DNA of 64,000 nucleotides from positions 58,815-122,814 of the forward strand of contig JBNLCC010000074.1 in the NCBI GenBank assembly GCA_050303615.1, read 5' to 3'. A model generated the notes under the pieces. That model worked only from the letters and a program-made list of their open reading frames with translations. It did not search any database and had not been told where the DNA came from. Below, in pieces: positions 1-8,822 of this stretch. Within the stretch, counting starts at the first letter, position 1; each line of letters opens with the position of its first letter. This DNA comes from CAZDXJ01 sp050303615. Its GTDB lineage: Bacteria; Pseudomonadota; Gammaproteobacteria; Methylococcales; Methylomonadaceae. The position numbers and the translations under genes were made by a program.

Positions 1-879
1 GAAACTTGGCGTTGGATGTTCTGGATGGAATTAATTCCGTCCGCCATTTTTTTCATCACCCTGCTTCTGATTCCTGAAAGTCCCCGCTACCTGGTTGTCA
101 AACACAAGAGCAATACCGCATTAAAAGTATTGCAAAAGCTCTACGGCAGCGTAGCTGCTGATGCGAAATTAAACGATATCGTATTATCTTTGGCCGACAA
201 CAATCACGGTCCGAGATTTTCCGATTTGATCGATCAAAACAGAGGAAAAATCCGTTTGATTGTTTGGATCGGGGTGGGGCTTGCTACCTTCCAACAATTC
301 GTAGGGATTAATGTCATTTTTTACTATGGCGCGGTATTGTGGCAAGCCGTCGGCTTTGACGAAGGCGATTCTTTGTTGATCAACGTGTTATCCGGTGCGC
401 TCAGTATCGGAGCGGTTATTTTGTCGCTGGTGTTAATCGATAAAGTAGGCCGTAAACCCCTCCTGCTGATCGGTTCTATTGGTATGGCCGTAAGCCTGGC
501 GGTGGTCAGCTTAGCATTTACCAGTGCAACAAAGGATGCTGCCGGCAGTATTGGTCTTGGTGAAGGTATGGGAGTATTGGCACTGATAGCCGCCAATATC
601 TATGTTGTTTTCTTCAATGTTTCTTGGGGGCCGGTGATGTGGGTGCTGCTGGGCGAAATGTTTCCAAATCAGATCCGGGGCTCCTGTCTGGCCATCGCAG
701 GACTTGCGCAATGGGGCTCCAACTTCCTGGTATCTTGGACCTTTCCCATGCTGCTGACATCAATGGGGTTGGCTTTCACCTATAGTCTCTATATGCTCTG
801 CGCGATTATTTCAATTTTCTTCGTGATCAGATTCGTTTATGAAACGAGAGGCGTAGAACTTGAGCATATGCGATATTAA
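1..879 (+). CDS. Sugar porter family MFS transporter, 3' part only
   Basis: This is the C-terminal part of a proton/sugar symporter of the XylE/GalP type (MFS sugar porter family). The reading frame is open from the first base of the window, so the true start lies upstream. Visible family signatures, in order, are PESPRYL at the end of transmembrane segment 6, the GRKPLL loop motif after segment 8, a PVMWVLLGEMFP stretch in segment 10, and the terminal ETRG motif. About 293 residues are present out of the usual 450-480, so roughly the first third is missing because of the window edge. A 12-bp hairpin follows the stop. The substrate cannot be read from this fragment. The family call is firm. 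Confidence 0.9.
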   Translation, partial: ETWRWMFWMELIPSAIFFITLLLIPESPRYLVVKHKSNTALKVLQKLYGSVAADAKLNDIVLSLADNNHGPRFSDLIDQNRGKIRLIVWIGVGLATFQQFVGINVIFYYGAVLWQAVGFDEGDSLLINVLSGALSIGAVILSLVLIDKVGRKPLLLIGSIGMAVSLAVVSLAFTSATKDAAGSIGLGEGMGVLALIAANIYVVFFNVSWGPVMWVLLGEMFPNQIRGSCLAIAGLAQWGSNFLVSWTFPMLLTSMGLAFTYSLYMLCAIISIFFVIRFVYETRGVELEHMRY

Positions 880-909
880 CCCCCCGTCTACTTAGAAACC
901 CATAGTTTA

Positions 910-939
910 CTGGTTCCCAAACTCCTATTTGGGAACCAG
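910..939 (+). terminator. 12-bp hairpin after the sugar transporter
   Basis: Two perfect 12-base arms (910-921 and 928-939) flank a 6-base loop, 31 bases after the transporter stop codon. No T-run follows, so it may act as a transcript 3'-end stabiliser or a factor-dependent terminator and not as a classic intrinsic one. Confidence 0.5.
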
Positions 940-1749
940 CAAGATAGTAAGGCCAAGTCTATCTTAATCGTACATCTAAATTTGGCGCTTTTATTCCTTC
1001 TCTTGCCGGGGATGGAATGAAAGGACATTTAATCCTGAATTTTGATCTGCGAACGCTATACGCTTTTTTCCTTAGCCCCGTCTTTGCCTTCGGGATTTTT
1101 CTTAAACCAATTGCTCCGATTTTAAACCGACTTTGCATGCATTCCACAGAGTTTTTAACACCAAGATATATCAGCCATTGCAAAATCTGATGAATTTGTT
1201 TGGCTTGTTGACAGATGCAGGCTATCGGGCGGCAACCCTTCTGACGCGGGGGAGTTGAGCGCAAGGTTAGATGCCGTCAGAAGCCGCTCCAACTTGCTTG
1301 GTAACCGCTGAATGCAGGAGTTAAACCGATTGTCGTTGCATAATCAGCAAAGACAGGTCCGTCTTTTCGGTCGAGATGCTCACAAACGTAGCGCAGCGAA
1401 CTTTGTCGAAGAGCAGGTTTCGGGTGGGCATCTTCTTCAAAGAATTTCCAAAAATTGGGTGTGTTCATTTGCCTTGTTACGCCATCTCAGCCGCTAATGA
1501 TTCAAGCGTGTCGCTACCTCGTGAAAGATTTTGGGACATCCAAGTCGCCAAAATCGACTCGCTAACGCGACAACCATTGATGCCCCAGCCGTCCTGCGTC
1601 CGTGCCGCTTCGCCACACCATCGCTCGCTTGGTGCTGGCTTCGCAGCACTCCCAAAAATGACTGGACGCGACTTGTCGGATGCCTACTTTGTTTTTCCTC
1701 TGCGCTATCGCACGCAGAAAAAACAGTGCGACCTGGTCGCTACCGGGGA
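940..1749. other. Gene-poor region with repeat-like sequence
   Basis: I see no convincing gene in these 810 bases. Several frames are open for 60-125 codons on both strands, but their products are rich in Ser, Arg and Cys and carry no recognisable domain. From about 1500 the sequence contains short inverted repeats, for example GGTCGCT at 1735-1741 against AGCGACC at 1783-1789. It reads like a non-coding interspersed element that runs into the 3' end of the next gene. Confidence 0.45.
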
Positions 1750-2364
1750 CTAACCGCCTTCGCTTCGCTCTCCATGGCGGTCAGCGACCGAAACGATAAA
1801 CGTTTGATACAACACACCCCAGATCACCAATGGCGTGACCGCAGGAAACACCATGGATCCAAATTGAAAACTCATCGCAATTAAATTTAACTGCACTTTA
1901 GACAGATTAACTTTTTTACCCAATTGCATCGGGATATCAATAAACAAATTCCGCAATACGTCAAAATAAATCCCCCATATCTGCACCAGCAGCAAAATAA
2001 CCACGGCGATTAAAATATTACGGCATGCGACCAACAAACCGCCCGGAGAGGCCAAAATCAAAGCCACACAAAGCGGCAATCCGTAACTGTAATTCAACGG
2101 ATGCACCGCAAAAGTCATCGGCTCCAGATGACCCACCGGGTAACTCGGTTGCGGCATCATAATTTTAGATACCACGAGCAAATCCTTTTCGTGCCATTCG
2201 AAACCGTAGACTAAATTGGCGGAGGTCGTTGTCAACAACTGCTCTGCCGTACGGGCCGCCATCCATGAAAGAAAATCCGCGGCGCTATACCACCCCCAAT
2301 AACAAAGGGGCAACAACAAAATCACCTTAACAACAAACTGCGTCAGCGGGCTTACCTTCATCAT
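1750..2364 (-). CDS. Exosortase H-associated membrane protein
   Basis: This hydrophobic protein of 204 residues has about four membrane segments and a central NYSYGLPL...QIWGIYFD region. It matches my recollection of the small integral membrane protein that accompanies exosortase H (XrtH) in IPTL-CTERM sorting systems. It follows the exosortase gene by one base, so the two are co-transcribed and probably translationally coupled. Its precise role is unknown; an accessory part in processing IPTL-CTERM proteins is inferred from constant co-occurrence. The last 14 or so residues (SVADRHGERSEGG) look foreign. They and the stop codon fall in the repeat-like sequence below 1795, which suggests that an element replaced the native C terminus. 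Confidence 0.75.
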   Translation of the reverse strand: MMKVSPLTQFVVKVILLLPLCYWGWYSAADFLSWMAARTAEQLLTTTSANLVYGFEWHEKDLLVVSKIMMPQPSYPVGHLEPMTFAVHPLNYSYGLPLCVALILASPGGLLVACRNILIAVVILLLVQIWGIYFDVLRNLFIDIPMQLGKKVNLSKVQLNLIAMSFQFGSMVFPAVTPLVIWGVLYQTFIVSVADRHGERSEGG

Positions 2365-2365
2365 G

Positions 2366-2854
2366 CTAGATCCTGGCCGGCGCCGGTGACAGTCGGATCC
2401 AGATCAGAAACAGCACCAATACGTCCAGCATAATTAATGCTTCCCATATATAGAGGTGGGCCCATTCAAAAATTTTATGGTCCCATTGCCCGAGGTAAAA
2501 TAAAGTAATGATTCGTATTAAATTCAACGATTGAACGGCAAAAAAGCTGACGCCGATACCGTATAACTTGTGCTTCCAGGGAGCCGGAAAGACAATAATT
2601 GCCGAAAACAATACAATCAGCGCTTCTACGCCGTTGCAACCCGGCTTGACCGCCACGGCAAAACCATTGTCCAAATGCTGAATAATATTGCCCTGCGACA
2701 CCACCCGCGCGTCGAAGCATTGAATGAGCGCAGCACTAAGCCGAGCAATGGCCTCGGTAAAAGGTATAATAAAAGTTTCTTGGATATAACGAATTTGTTC
2801 CGAGGAAAACAAAAAAGCTTGGACCGCGATGAAATAAATAAAAAATTTAAGCAT
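2366..2854 (-). CDS. xrtH: Exosortase H (IPTL-CTERM sorting transpeptidase)
   Basis: This is a 162-residue integral membrane protein of the exosortase/archaeosortase family. The catalytic triad is visible: Cys73 in PGCNGVEAL, Arg114 in NLIRIITL and His133 in FEWAHLYIWEA. The short length and the adjacent XrtH-associated membrane protein point to the XrtH subfamily, which is expected to cleave proteins carrying a C-terminal IPTLxxWG-type signal at the inner membrane. No protein with such a signal is encoded in this window, so its substrates lie elsewhere. No clear Shine-Dalgarno sequence precedes the chosen ATG; another in-register start was not obvious. Exosortase membership is very likely, the H subtype likely. 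Confidence 0.82.
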   Translation of the reverse strand: MLKFFIYFIAVQAFLFSSEQIRYIQETFIIPFTEAIARLSAALIQCFDARVVSQGNIIQHLDNGFAVAVKPGCNGVEALIVLFSAIIVFPAPWKHKLYGIGVSFFAVQSLNLIRIITLFYLGQWDHKIFEWAHLYIWEALIMLDVLVLFLIWIRLSPAPARI

Positions 2855-3032
2855 AGTTCATAATGATCATAATGGGGTGATTTTGGCAATAATCAACCGC
2901 GATTATCTTTCGCCGTCGATAAAAGCACACATCTCAAATTTTAGTCCACGTGATGCGGCAGAACAAAAAACCAATAGCAATTATCGAGTAATATAACCCC
3001 GCTCACCTCCCATACCGCATCGCCTCCAATTG

Positions 3033-3170
3033 TTACGGACCGCCATAAGGCGTCATCATACAGTCATAAGGATAAATTTTCTTATCTTTACCTTTACTAT
3101 CGGTAATGGTCTTGGGGAAATAACAAGGGCGATGGTAATTCATGTAAGGAAACAACGTAATATCCCATAT
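3033..3170 (-). pseudogene. Possible remnant of an IS transposase C terminus
   Basis: A 45-codon minus-strand stretch ends in NYHRPCYFP, then a Lys-rich run and MTPYGGP. This resembles the C-terminal tail of integrase-core (rve) transposases, where LNYHRPCGF and ATPYEKL motifs are common. An in-frame stop lies just upstream and no start codon is available, so only a fragment remains. No terminal inverted repeats were found. The call rests on motif resemblance alone. Confidence 0.4.
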
Positions 3171-3398
3171 TTAACACCCCAAATAAAACCGCCTTTACTA
3201 TCGTTGTGTTACAGTTTTAAAAAGATCCGTGGGCACTACATTTTAAAAATAGCCTCTATGTTAGGTGGATTAGACGATGGTTTTCGTGGTGCCTCCAGGC
3301 GCCGGATTGAGGTTAAGGGCACGGTAAATCGCCGCTTGGTCCGAAATAATCGGGGTCAGTGTGAAATATATTTTCGAACCTGGGGTCGAATCTCGTAA

Positions 3399-3639
3399 TC
3401 ATGCACTTTTATCCGAGTCCAAGTACAGAGTATCAGGACAAATGCCTTGATCATGCGGCACAAACCACTGTGCCACCCCATGCTTTTGCCTGCATAAAGT
3501 AATTCTTGTCTTTTAACTCCTTGAATACACCAAAATCCAAAAGATACGAGCAATCATACATACCCACCCCACCGTTATTGAATTGTAATCTTAATTTGTA
3601 GTCTGAGAGCGCAACAACACTACTAACTCTTGGATTCAT
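3399..3639 (-). pseudogene. Frameshifted DUF2442 family gene
   Basis: The minus-strand frame starting at the ATG 3639-3637 reads MNPRVSSVVALSDYKLRLQF and continues through LLDFGVFKELKD, the usual core of DUF2442 proteins. It hits a stop after GTVVCAA. Moving by one base near 3480 restores the expected DUF2442 ending, VPHDQGICPDTLYLDSDKSA, to a stop at 3399-3401. An intact gene would encode about 79 residues, the normal family length. DUF2442 genes are often paired with DUF4160 genes in toxin-antitoxin-like loci, but no partner is visible. I regard it as a decayed gene, though a sequencing error could look the same. Confidence 0.7.
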
Positions 3640-3800
3640 GCAGACTTCTTTGACTTTGAACCTTTTCCGGTAGTTAAGAGGGATACGGACACGTAAGCAA
3701 CAAATGTTTTTCAGCCTAAAGAGGTAAGCAATTTTCACCACAATGATACCCTTCCGTGTAACAGTCTTTTGTAGCAAAAACCATTTTTAAATGAGGATTA

Positions 3801-3830
3801 TAAAAATAAAACCATTGAATTCAAAGGTTT
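3801..3830 (-). terminator. Terminator downstream of tRNA-Ser
   Basis: On the minus strand, seven bases after the tRNA 3' end, AAACC and GGTTT arms enclose a TTG/CAA inner stem and are followed by a T-rich run (TTATTTTTA). The position and T-tract fit an intrinsic terminator, although the stem is A/T-rich and has an internal mismatch. Confidence 0.5.
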
Positions 3831-3836
3831 ATGTTA

Positions 3837-3924
3837 TGGCGGAGAGAGAGGGATTCGAACCCTCGATACGTTGCCGTATACACACTTTCCAGGCGTGCGC
3901 CTTCGACCACTCGGCCATCTCTCC
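3837..3924 (-). tRNA. tRNA-Ser (anticodon GGA)
   Basis: The minus strand folds as a class II tRNA. The acceptor arm GGAGAGA pairs with TCTCTCC, the D arm begins TGGCCGAGTGG, the anticodon loop is CTGGAAA with anticodon GGA, and there is a long variable arm (TATACGGCAACGTAT). The T arm contains GGTTCGAATCC, the discriminator base is G, and a CCA tail is encoded in the DNA. The long variable arm and GGA anticodon assign it to serine UCC/UCU codons. Confidence 0.96.
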
Positions 3925-4068
3925 GGGTATGACATTCACCGGCGTGACAGTGAAACGCGAAAGAATATAGCAGTTTGTTAGGAGATGCAAATATTTTGTA
4001 AAAATTTGTGTTTTCCGGCTATTATTTTTCGTTTTTTCTGCCCGCTTTAATTACAAGGACTAATAAGC

Positions 4069-7000
4069 TCAAACCTGCAGGGGTGTCTGCTCCGCGGAGC
4101 GAATGTGTATGTCGCGTTGCGGAAACGGTATTTCGATGCCGTGTTCGCGCAGTGCATTGTTGATGCGTACGTGTAAATTATGGGTGACAGGCAGGCGTTG
4201 GCCGAGTTCGCTGACAAAAACACGTATTGAAAAGTCCAGTGAGCTGTCACCGAAGCCGAGAAAATAGACACTCGGCTCAGGATCGGACAATACTTGCGGT
4301 GTGGAACAAACCGTTTCGGTAATGACTTTATGCGCCAGTTCCACATCGGAACCGTAGGCGATGCCAACCGGTATGACCAAGCGAGTGACGTTATCCGTTA
4401 GCGACCAGTTGATCAATTGGCCGGTGATAAATGTCTTGTTGGGAACGATCAGTTCTTTTTGATCCCAATCGATAATGCGCGTCGCACGCATTTGAATGCG
4501 GCAGACTTTGCCGGAAACATCGCCGACGGTAACAGTATCACCGACACGGATCGGGCGTTCGAACAACAGAATGATGCCGGACACCAAATTGGCAAAAATT
4601 TCCTGCAATCCGAATCCCAGACCGACACCAAGGGCGGCAACCAACCACTGTACCTGGGACCAGCTTCCGCCCAACTCGTTGGCAATTCCGATAAATGCAG
4701 CGGTTATAAATGTGTATTGCAGTAATTGATTGATTGCATATCGGCTGCCCGCCTCCAGGGATAATTGCCGGTAAACGAAAACCTCCATCACACCCGATAA
4801 ATTGGTTACGATAATCACGGCAATAAACAAATAAAGCCCGGCCAGAAACAGATTTGCCAATGTTGTCGATTGATATACCTGCTGACCATCAACGCTGATA
4901 AGTTGCCGCCATAAAACCACGTCGTCCAAAAAGGAAAAAGCCGGCAGGATATTTTTCCAAATCATAAAAAAACCGATGATCAACACGATGCCGGTCAGCA
5001 CATTAAGCAGCCTGACAGTTTGCGCGTTAATTTTTGGAATATCCAGTAATTGCTCATCGACGGTCGTTAACCAGTCGTCAGAACCCGTTGCAGCCTGTTT
5101 GGCACTGATCTCCGCGGCCTTTCTTTTTTTGCGCGCATTCTGCAGGGCCAATTGACGGTTTACCAACGTTAACCAGCGAATCACAAGTTCATGGACAATG
5201 ATAACGACAAAGATCAGGCGAAGCGTTATGATTAATTTTTGCTGTAGTTCCAAAGCGCTTAAATAATAGCCGGCCACGGCAAAACCGATAATGACCATCG
5301 GCGTGACAATTGCCGCCGGATACCAGAAATAACGCAGCCGCGTTACCCAGCTTTTCGGTTTATTTTGCAGAGTAGTTCTTAATAACACGCCGTTAGGCCG
5401 CAGCATCTTGGCAAAAGCATAAGCAATTGCCAATAAGGTACAGATCAAGGCCAGCCTGCCCAGGCTGTCGCTATGGGCCGCTATTTGAAAATTGCCGGTC
5501 ATGGCGATAATAAAAACAGCCGGAACGGCGACAAAACGTATCCAGGCCAGTTGGCTGCGCACTAATTTGACGGCACCCTCCGTCCACATAAAATGCAGGC
5601 GAAAAACACCGGCCGGCGATAGCAAATTATAAAAATATTGTATAAAAAACAACGGAATAGAAGCCGCGCTTAGGCCGGCACCCACCGCGACGCTGAAACC
5701 GTCCTGATGCTGCTCCGCGCTCAGCAACCAGCCCAAGCTATATAAAAAAAACGGCAACGGAGCAACTAAGATCAGGTTATACACAAATGCCTGCAGCGTA
5801 TAAAAAAAATGATCGCTGTAAAGTTTGGTTACTTTATCGCCGATGGTTTTTAACTCCCGGCTAAATCGCTTTCTGAATAAAAGCAATACGACCAAACTGA
5901 GCAAAGCAAATACGGCAAAAAACAGATTTTTGGTGATATTCGATTTTAACGTATCGAGTGTATGCTTCCAGTTCTGAGGAAAAAAAAACCACTGCACGGA
6001 GTGATAGACCTCCTGCCAATAATCCAAGTGGATTGGGGAGGAACTGGGCACCCAGAACAACCGCTGATCAAGATATTCGGCATATTTGGCGGATTGCGTC
6101 AGCATTTGTTGCCGGGCAAAGTCATAATCGCCTAATCTGCGCAGATACATCGCGTAGGAAGCGTTCAGTTTATACAGCAAGTCTTTTTGATCTTTCAACA
6201 AAGACCGTAGTTCAGCTAGTATGGCATTCTTCTGCTCCTCAGGGAGCGTTGGATCGATCTGTGCATCGTAGGTTCGGTGCAGTTCATCATCTATATCCGC
6301 CAAATGCTTTAATCGATCGTCTATTTTGTATTGTTCCAGACTGGTTAACGCGGTTTCATGCTGAATCGTTTGTATATCGCTCGAAAATTGACTGTCAACC
6401 GGTAAATTGCGCCGTTGCTCGCGTAGTATTTTCCCCAATGCGGGACTCATGCCTGCCAGATTGATTTTCTTTTCGGCACTTTTGTAATCTTTTTCAATAT
6501 CGCCGGTTATTGCATCGATTCTTTCTTTTTCATCCTCATAATATTCGATTTTTACCGATATTTCATGCAAACGCCGGTTGTACTCGAAGTTGTCGCGCGT
6601 TGCCTCCAGGATGAGCGGATGCTTATCAGATGCCTCCTGTTCAGCCAAAGCAAGTGATTGCAGCGTTCTTTCGGTTTCCACCTGCCGGCGGTGAAATAAT
6701 TCATCATCAAATCGCTCTATCTTCGGCAACAGTATATTTCTTTGCAATTCAGAAAGTTGCAGTTCCGTCTTAAGCAACTCAATACGAAGCGGATTACTGA
6801 GGGTTTCCATTTCAAGCATCTTCAATTCCGCTGTTCGAGCCTGAACCAGCGTTTTCAGATAATACTGTCGGGCTTCCTTTTCCAATTGTGATTCTGTAGA
6901 GACGTCAATTTTTTCAAGTTCCTCACGGGCGAACTCGATTTCCTGTTTGGCCTTAACGGTTTCCTCCCTGATTTGTTGCGTCCGCTTATTCTGGTCCGCA

Positions 7001-7494
7001 ATGTCATTTTCCTGTTTCTTTATTTGGGTCGTTACATTACTTAAATTACCTTTTTCCAACATGAAACGCTGTTCAAGTTTCTCGCTGGAAACCCGTTTTA
7101 AATTCTCCGGTTTTTGAGCGGAATGCTGCAACTGAAGCTGTTCAATTTCTTTTTGGCGTTTTTTTATTTGCGCCGGAACCTTTTTAATCGATTCCTGATA
7201 GGTACGAGTCAAAAATTGGTACCATTCAAAAGAAGCCAGATTATCATCGGTTTGTTGATAAAGTTTCAGTAATCTGGCTTTTTGTTCGTCATCGATTCCC
7301 TGTTTTCCGTTCAGCAATTCGATTTTACTTTGCAGGCTGTCCCGGGAAATTTCAAAAGACAGATGATTGTTTTGGCTAACGTTAACCGTATTGCCGGTTG
7401 CCGCCTGGGCCGGGCAGGAAAAATACCATACCAGCGACAAAACTAAAAACTTCACGGTCCGGCGAGTAAAAAAGGCAGGATTTAAACTATTCAT
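4069..7494 (-). CDS. mscK: MscK/KefA-type mechanosensitive channel
   Basis: At 1141 residues this matches the length of the large MscK branch of the MscS superfamily. A signal peptide ends near AQA at about residue 32. A long Glu/Lys/Gln-rich coiled-coil periplasmic region (about 40-510) follows, then about 11 membrane segments from about 520 onward. The pore-lining helix and beta domain of MscS lie at the C terminus; visible motifs are GLGFGLQEIFANLVSGI, ERPIRVGDTV and IPVGIAYGSD. It should open on hypo-osmotic membrane tension to release solutes. It is monocistronic, with the tRNA gene downstream on the same strand. Whether it needs external potassium, as E. coli MscK does, cannot be told from the sequence. 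Confidence 0.92.
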   Translation of the reverse strand: MNSLNPAFFTRRTVKFLVLSLVWYFSCPAQAATGNTVNVSQNNHLSFEISRDSLQSKIELLNGKQGIDDEQKARLLKLYQQTDDNLASFEWYQFLTRTYQESIKKVPAQIKKRQKEIEQLQLQHSAQKPENLKRVSSEKLEQRFMLEKGNLSNVTTQIKKQENDIADQNKRTQQIREETVKAKQEIEFAREELEKIDVSTESQLEKEARQYYLKTLVQARTAELKMLEMETLSNPLRIELLKTELQLSELQRNILLPKIERFDDELFHRRQVETERTLQSLALAEQEASDKHPLILEATRDNFEYNRRLHEISVKIEYYEDEKERIDAITGDIEKDYKSAEKKINLAGMSPALGKILREQRRNLPVDSQFSSDIQTIQHETALTSLEQYKIDDRLKHLADIDDELHRTYDAQIDPTLPEEQKNAILAELRSLLKDQKDLLYKLNASYAMYLRRLGDYDFARQQMLTQSAKYAEYLDQRLFWVPSSSPIHLDYWQEVYHSVQWFFFPQNWKHTLDTLKSNITKNLFFAVFALLSLVVLLLFRKRFSRELKTIGDKVTKLYSDHFFYTLQAFVYNLILVAPLPFFLYSLGWLLSAEQHQDGFSVAVGAGLSAASIPLFFIQYFYNLLSPAGVFRLHFMWTEGAVKLVRSQLAWIRFVAVPAVFIIAMTGNFQIAAHSDSLGRLALICTLLAIAYAFAKMLRPNGVLLRTTLQNKPKSWVTRLRYFWYPAAIVTPMVIIGFAVAGYYLSALELQQKLIITLRLIFVVIIVHELVIRWLTLVNRQLALQNARKKRKAAEISAKQAATGSDDWLTTVDEQLLDIPKINAQTVRLLNVLTGIVLIIGFFMIWKNILPAFSFLDDVVLWRQLISVDGQQVYQSTTLANLFLAGLYLFIAVIIVTNLSGVMEVFVYRQLSLEAGSRYAINQLLQYTFITAAFIGIANELGGSWSQVQWLVAALGVGLGFGLQEIFANLVSGIILLFERPIRVGDTVTVGDVSGKVCRIQMRATRIIDWDQKELIVPNKTFITGQLINWSLTDNVTRLVIPVGIAYGSDVELAHKVITETVCSTPQVLSDPEPSVYFLGFGDSSLDFSIRVFVSELGQRLPVTHNLHVRINNALREHGIEIPFPQRDIHIRSAEQTPLQV

Positions 7495-7668
7495 CGATTG
7501 CTTAACGTAAATGGTCCTTAGAACTAAATTGTTGCTTTATGCAGAAAGATTGGAAACAAGGGAAATTAAAGCAAATTTTTTTGTCTTATTGATTTAAAAT
7601 TTTATATCAATTAGACATTTATATTTCGTATAATTCCGCCGTTTGGCACAGCCCTATAAAATTTTGCC

Positions 7669-7692
7669 GGTCTGGAACGCCAATACCAGACC
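7669..7692 (+). promoter_or_regulatory. Leader hairpin ahead of the ATP-grasp/MATCAP operon
   Basis: A 7-bp perfect stem (GGTCTGG / CCAGACC) with a 10-base loop is followed by TTCCCTTTTTA, about 85 bases before the first gene of the operon. A TATAAT hexamer sits at 7629-7634, roughly 35 bases upstream, without a good -35. The layout would suit an attenuator or a 5'-UTR structure; it is weak evidence. Confidence 0.3.
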
Positions 7693-7778
7693 TTCCCTTT
7701 TTAGGTATTTACCATGTGTTTTCAAATTGAAAAATACTTTTTAATTCCCGTTACTTTTCTCTCATTCCGAACACTAAA

Positions 7779-8822
7779 ATGAAAATTTGTTTCATGATGT
7801 ATCCCTGGGATCGAATCAGTCCCGAAACCGATACAACATTACGCTTGATCCATGAAGCGGCCAGTCGCGGCCATATGGTTGCAGTCACGTCGTCGAATAA
7901 TCTGACCATTCGCGATAGTGTTACCAGCGCTTTTTGCAAGGTGATTAGAAAACAAGGCAAAATCTCCGCCAATATCCCGGCTTTTTACCGTAAAACCGAA
8001 TTCAAAAAGGCATTGTTGCCGCTGGCCGGTTTTGATGCGATCATCATGCGCAGTGAACCACCCCTGGATTCGATGGCAATCAACTTTCTGGATTCGGTAC
8101 GTGACGATACTTTCATCATGAACGATATTAACGGGTTGCGCGTGGCTAACAATAAACTGTACACCGCTTCGTTCGGCGACGCGATAAACGAATTCCTGCC
8201 TGCGACCTATGTTTCCAAAAATAAGGAATATCTGGAACACGTATTCATGGAATCAAAAGAGGAAAAAATGATTTTAAAGCCGCTTAACGGCTACGGCGGT
8301 AAAGGTGTCATTTTGGTCGAAAAACGCGCTTCGCAAAGTTTCCGTTCGCTGCTGGATTTTTATATAGAAGGCGGAAAAGAAAGCAATTACGTGATTATGC
8401 AGGAATACATACCGGGCGCTGAACAGGGTGATGTTCGGATTTTGGTGTTGAACGGCGAACCGATTGGCGCAATGCGCCGCATCCCGGCTGATAACGATGT
8501 GCGTTCCAATGTTCACGCAGGGGGGCAAGTTTCGAAACACACGTTAACTAAAAATGAACTCAGGCTGTGTAAACACATGGGCCCTAAATTGATAAGGGAC
8601 GGTTTATACTTTGTCGGTCTCGATGTTATTAACGGCAAATTGGTCGAAGTTAACGTGCTCAGCCCTGGTGGTATAACGCGAATCAATAAATTAAACCGTG
8701 TACGTTTGCAAACCCTGGTAATTAATTTTGTTGAGAGCGTGGTCAACGCCAAATATTTGATAGCCAACCGGAAAAACGAATTTAGAAAGGCGATAGAAGA
8801 TGCGGATTCTCTCGGAGAATGA
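7779..8822 (+). CDS. GshB-like ATP-grasp ligase (glutathione synthetase family)
   Basis: This 347-residue protein has the three-part layout of prokaryotic glutathione synthetase. An N-terminal substrate domain contains MRSEPPLD near residue 90. The ATP-grasp loop MILKPLNGYGGKGV follows at about 165-180. The C-terminal metal/ATP site includes GDVRILVLNGEPIGAMRRIPA and GLDVINGKLVEVNVLSPGGI. It would form an amide bond using ATP, with an acylphosphate intermediate. It overlaps the next gene by 23 bases, so the two are translationally coupled. That partner is a peptidase/amidohydrolase fusion, not gshA, which suggests a dedicated substrate other than glutathione. True glutathione synthase remains the alternative. 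The SD is weak. Confidence 0.8.
   Translation: MKICFMMYPWDRISPETDTTLRLIHEAASRGHMVAVTSSNNLTIRDSVTSAFCKVIRKQGKISANIPAFYRKTEFKKALLPLAGFDAIIMRSEPPLDSMAINFLDSVRDDTFIMNDINGLRVANNKLYTASFGDAINEFLPATYVSKNKEYLEHVFMESKEEKMILKPLNGYGGKGVILVEKRASQSFRSLLDFYIEGGKESNYVIMQEYIPGAEQGDVRILVLNGEPIGAMRRIPADNDVRSNVHAGGQVSKHTLTKNELRLCKHMGPKLIRDGLYFVGLDVINGKLVEVNVLSPGGITRINKLNRVRLQTLVINFVESVVNAKYLIANRKNEFRKAIEDADSLGE

Noticed and set aside
959..1884. Several open frames of 60-125 codons on both strands
   Set aside because: They have no ribosome binding sites, their composition is biased to Ser, Arg and Cys, and no domain is recognisable. They probably arise by chance in repeat-like sequence.
5958..6464. A 168-codon plus-strand frame inside the mscK gene
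   Set aside because: It lies antisense to a conserved, clearly coding region of the channel and has no recognisable domain.
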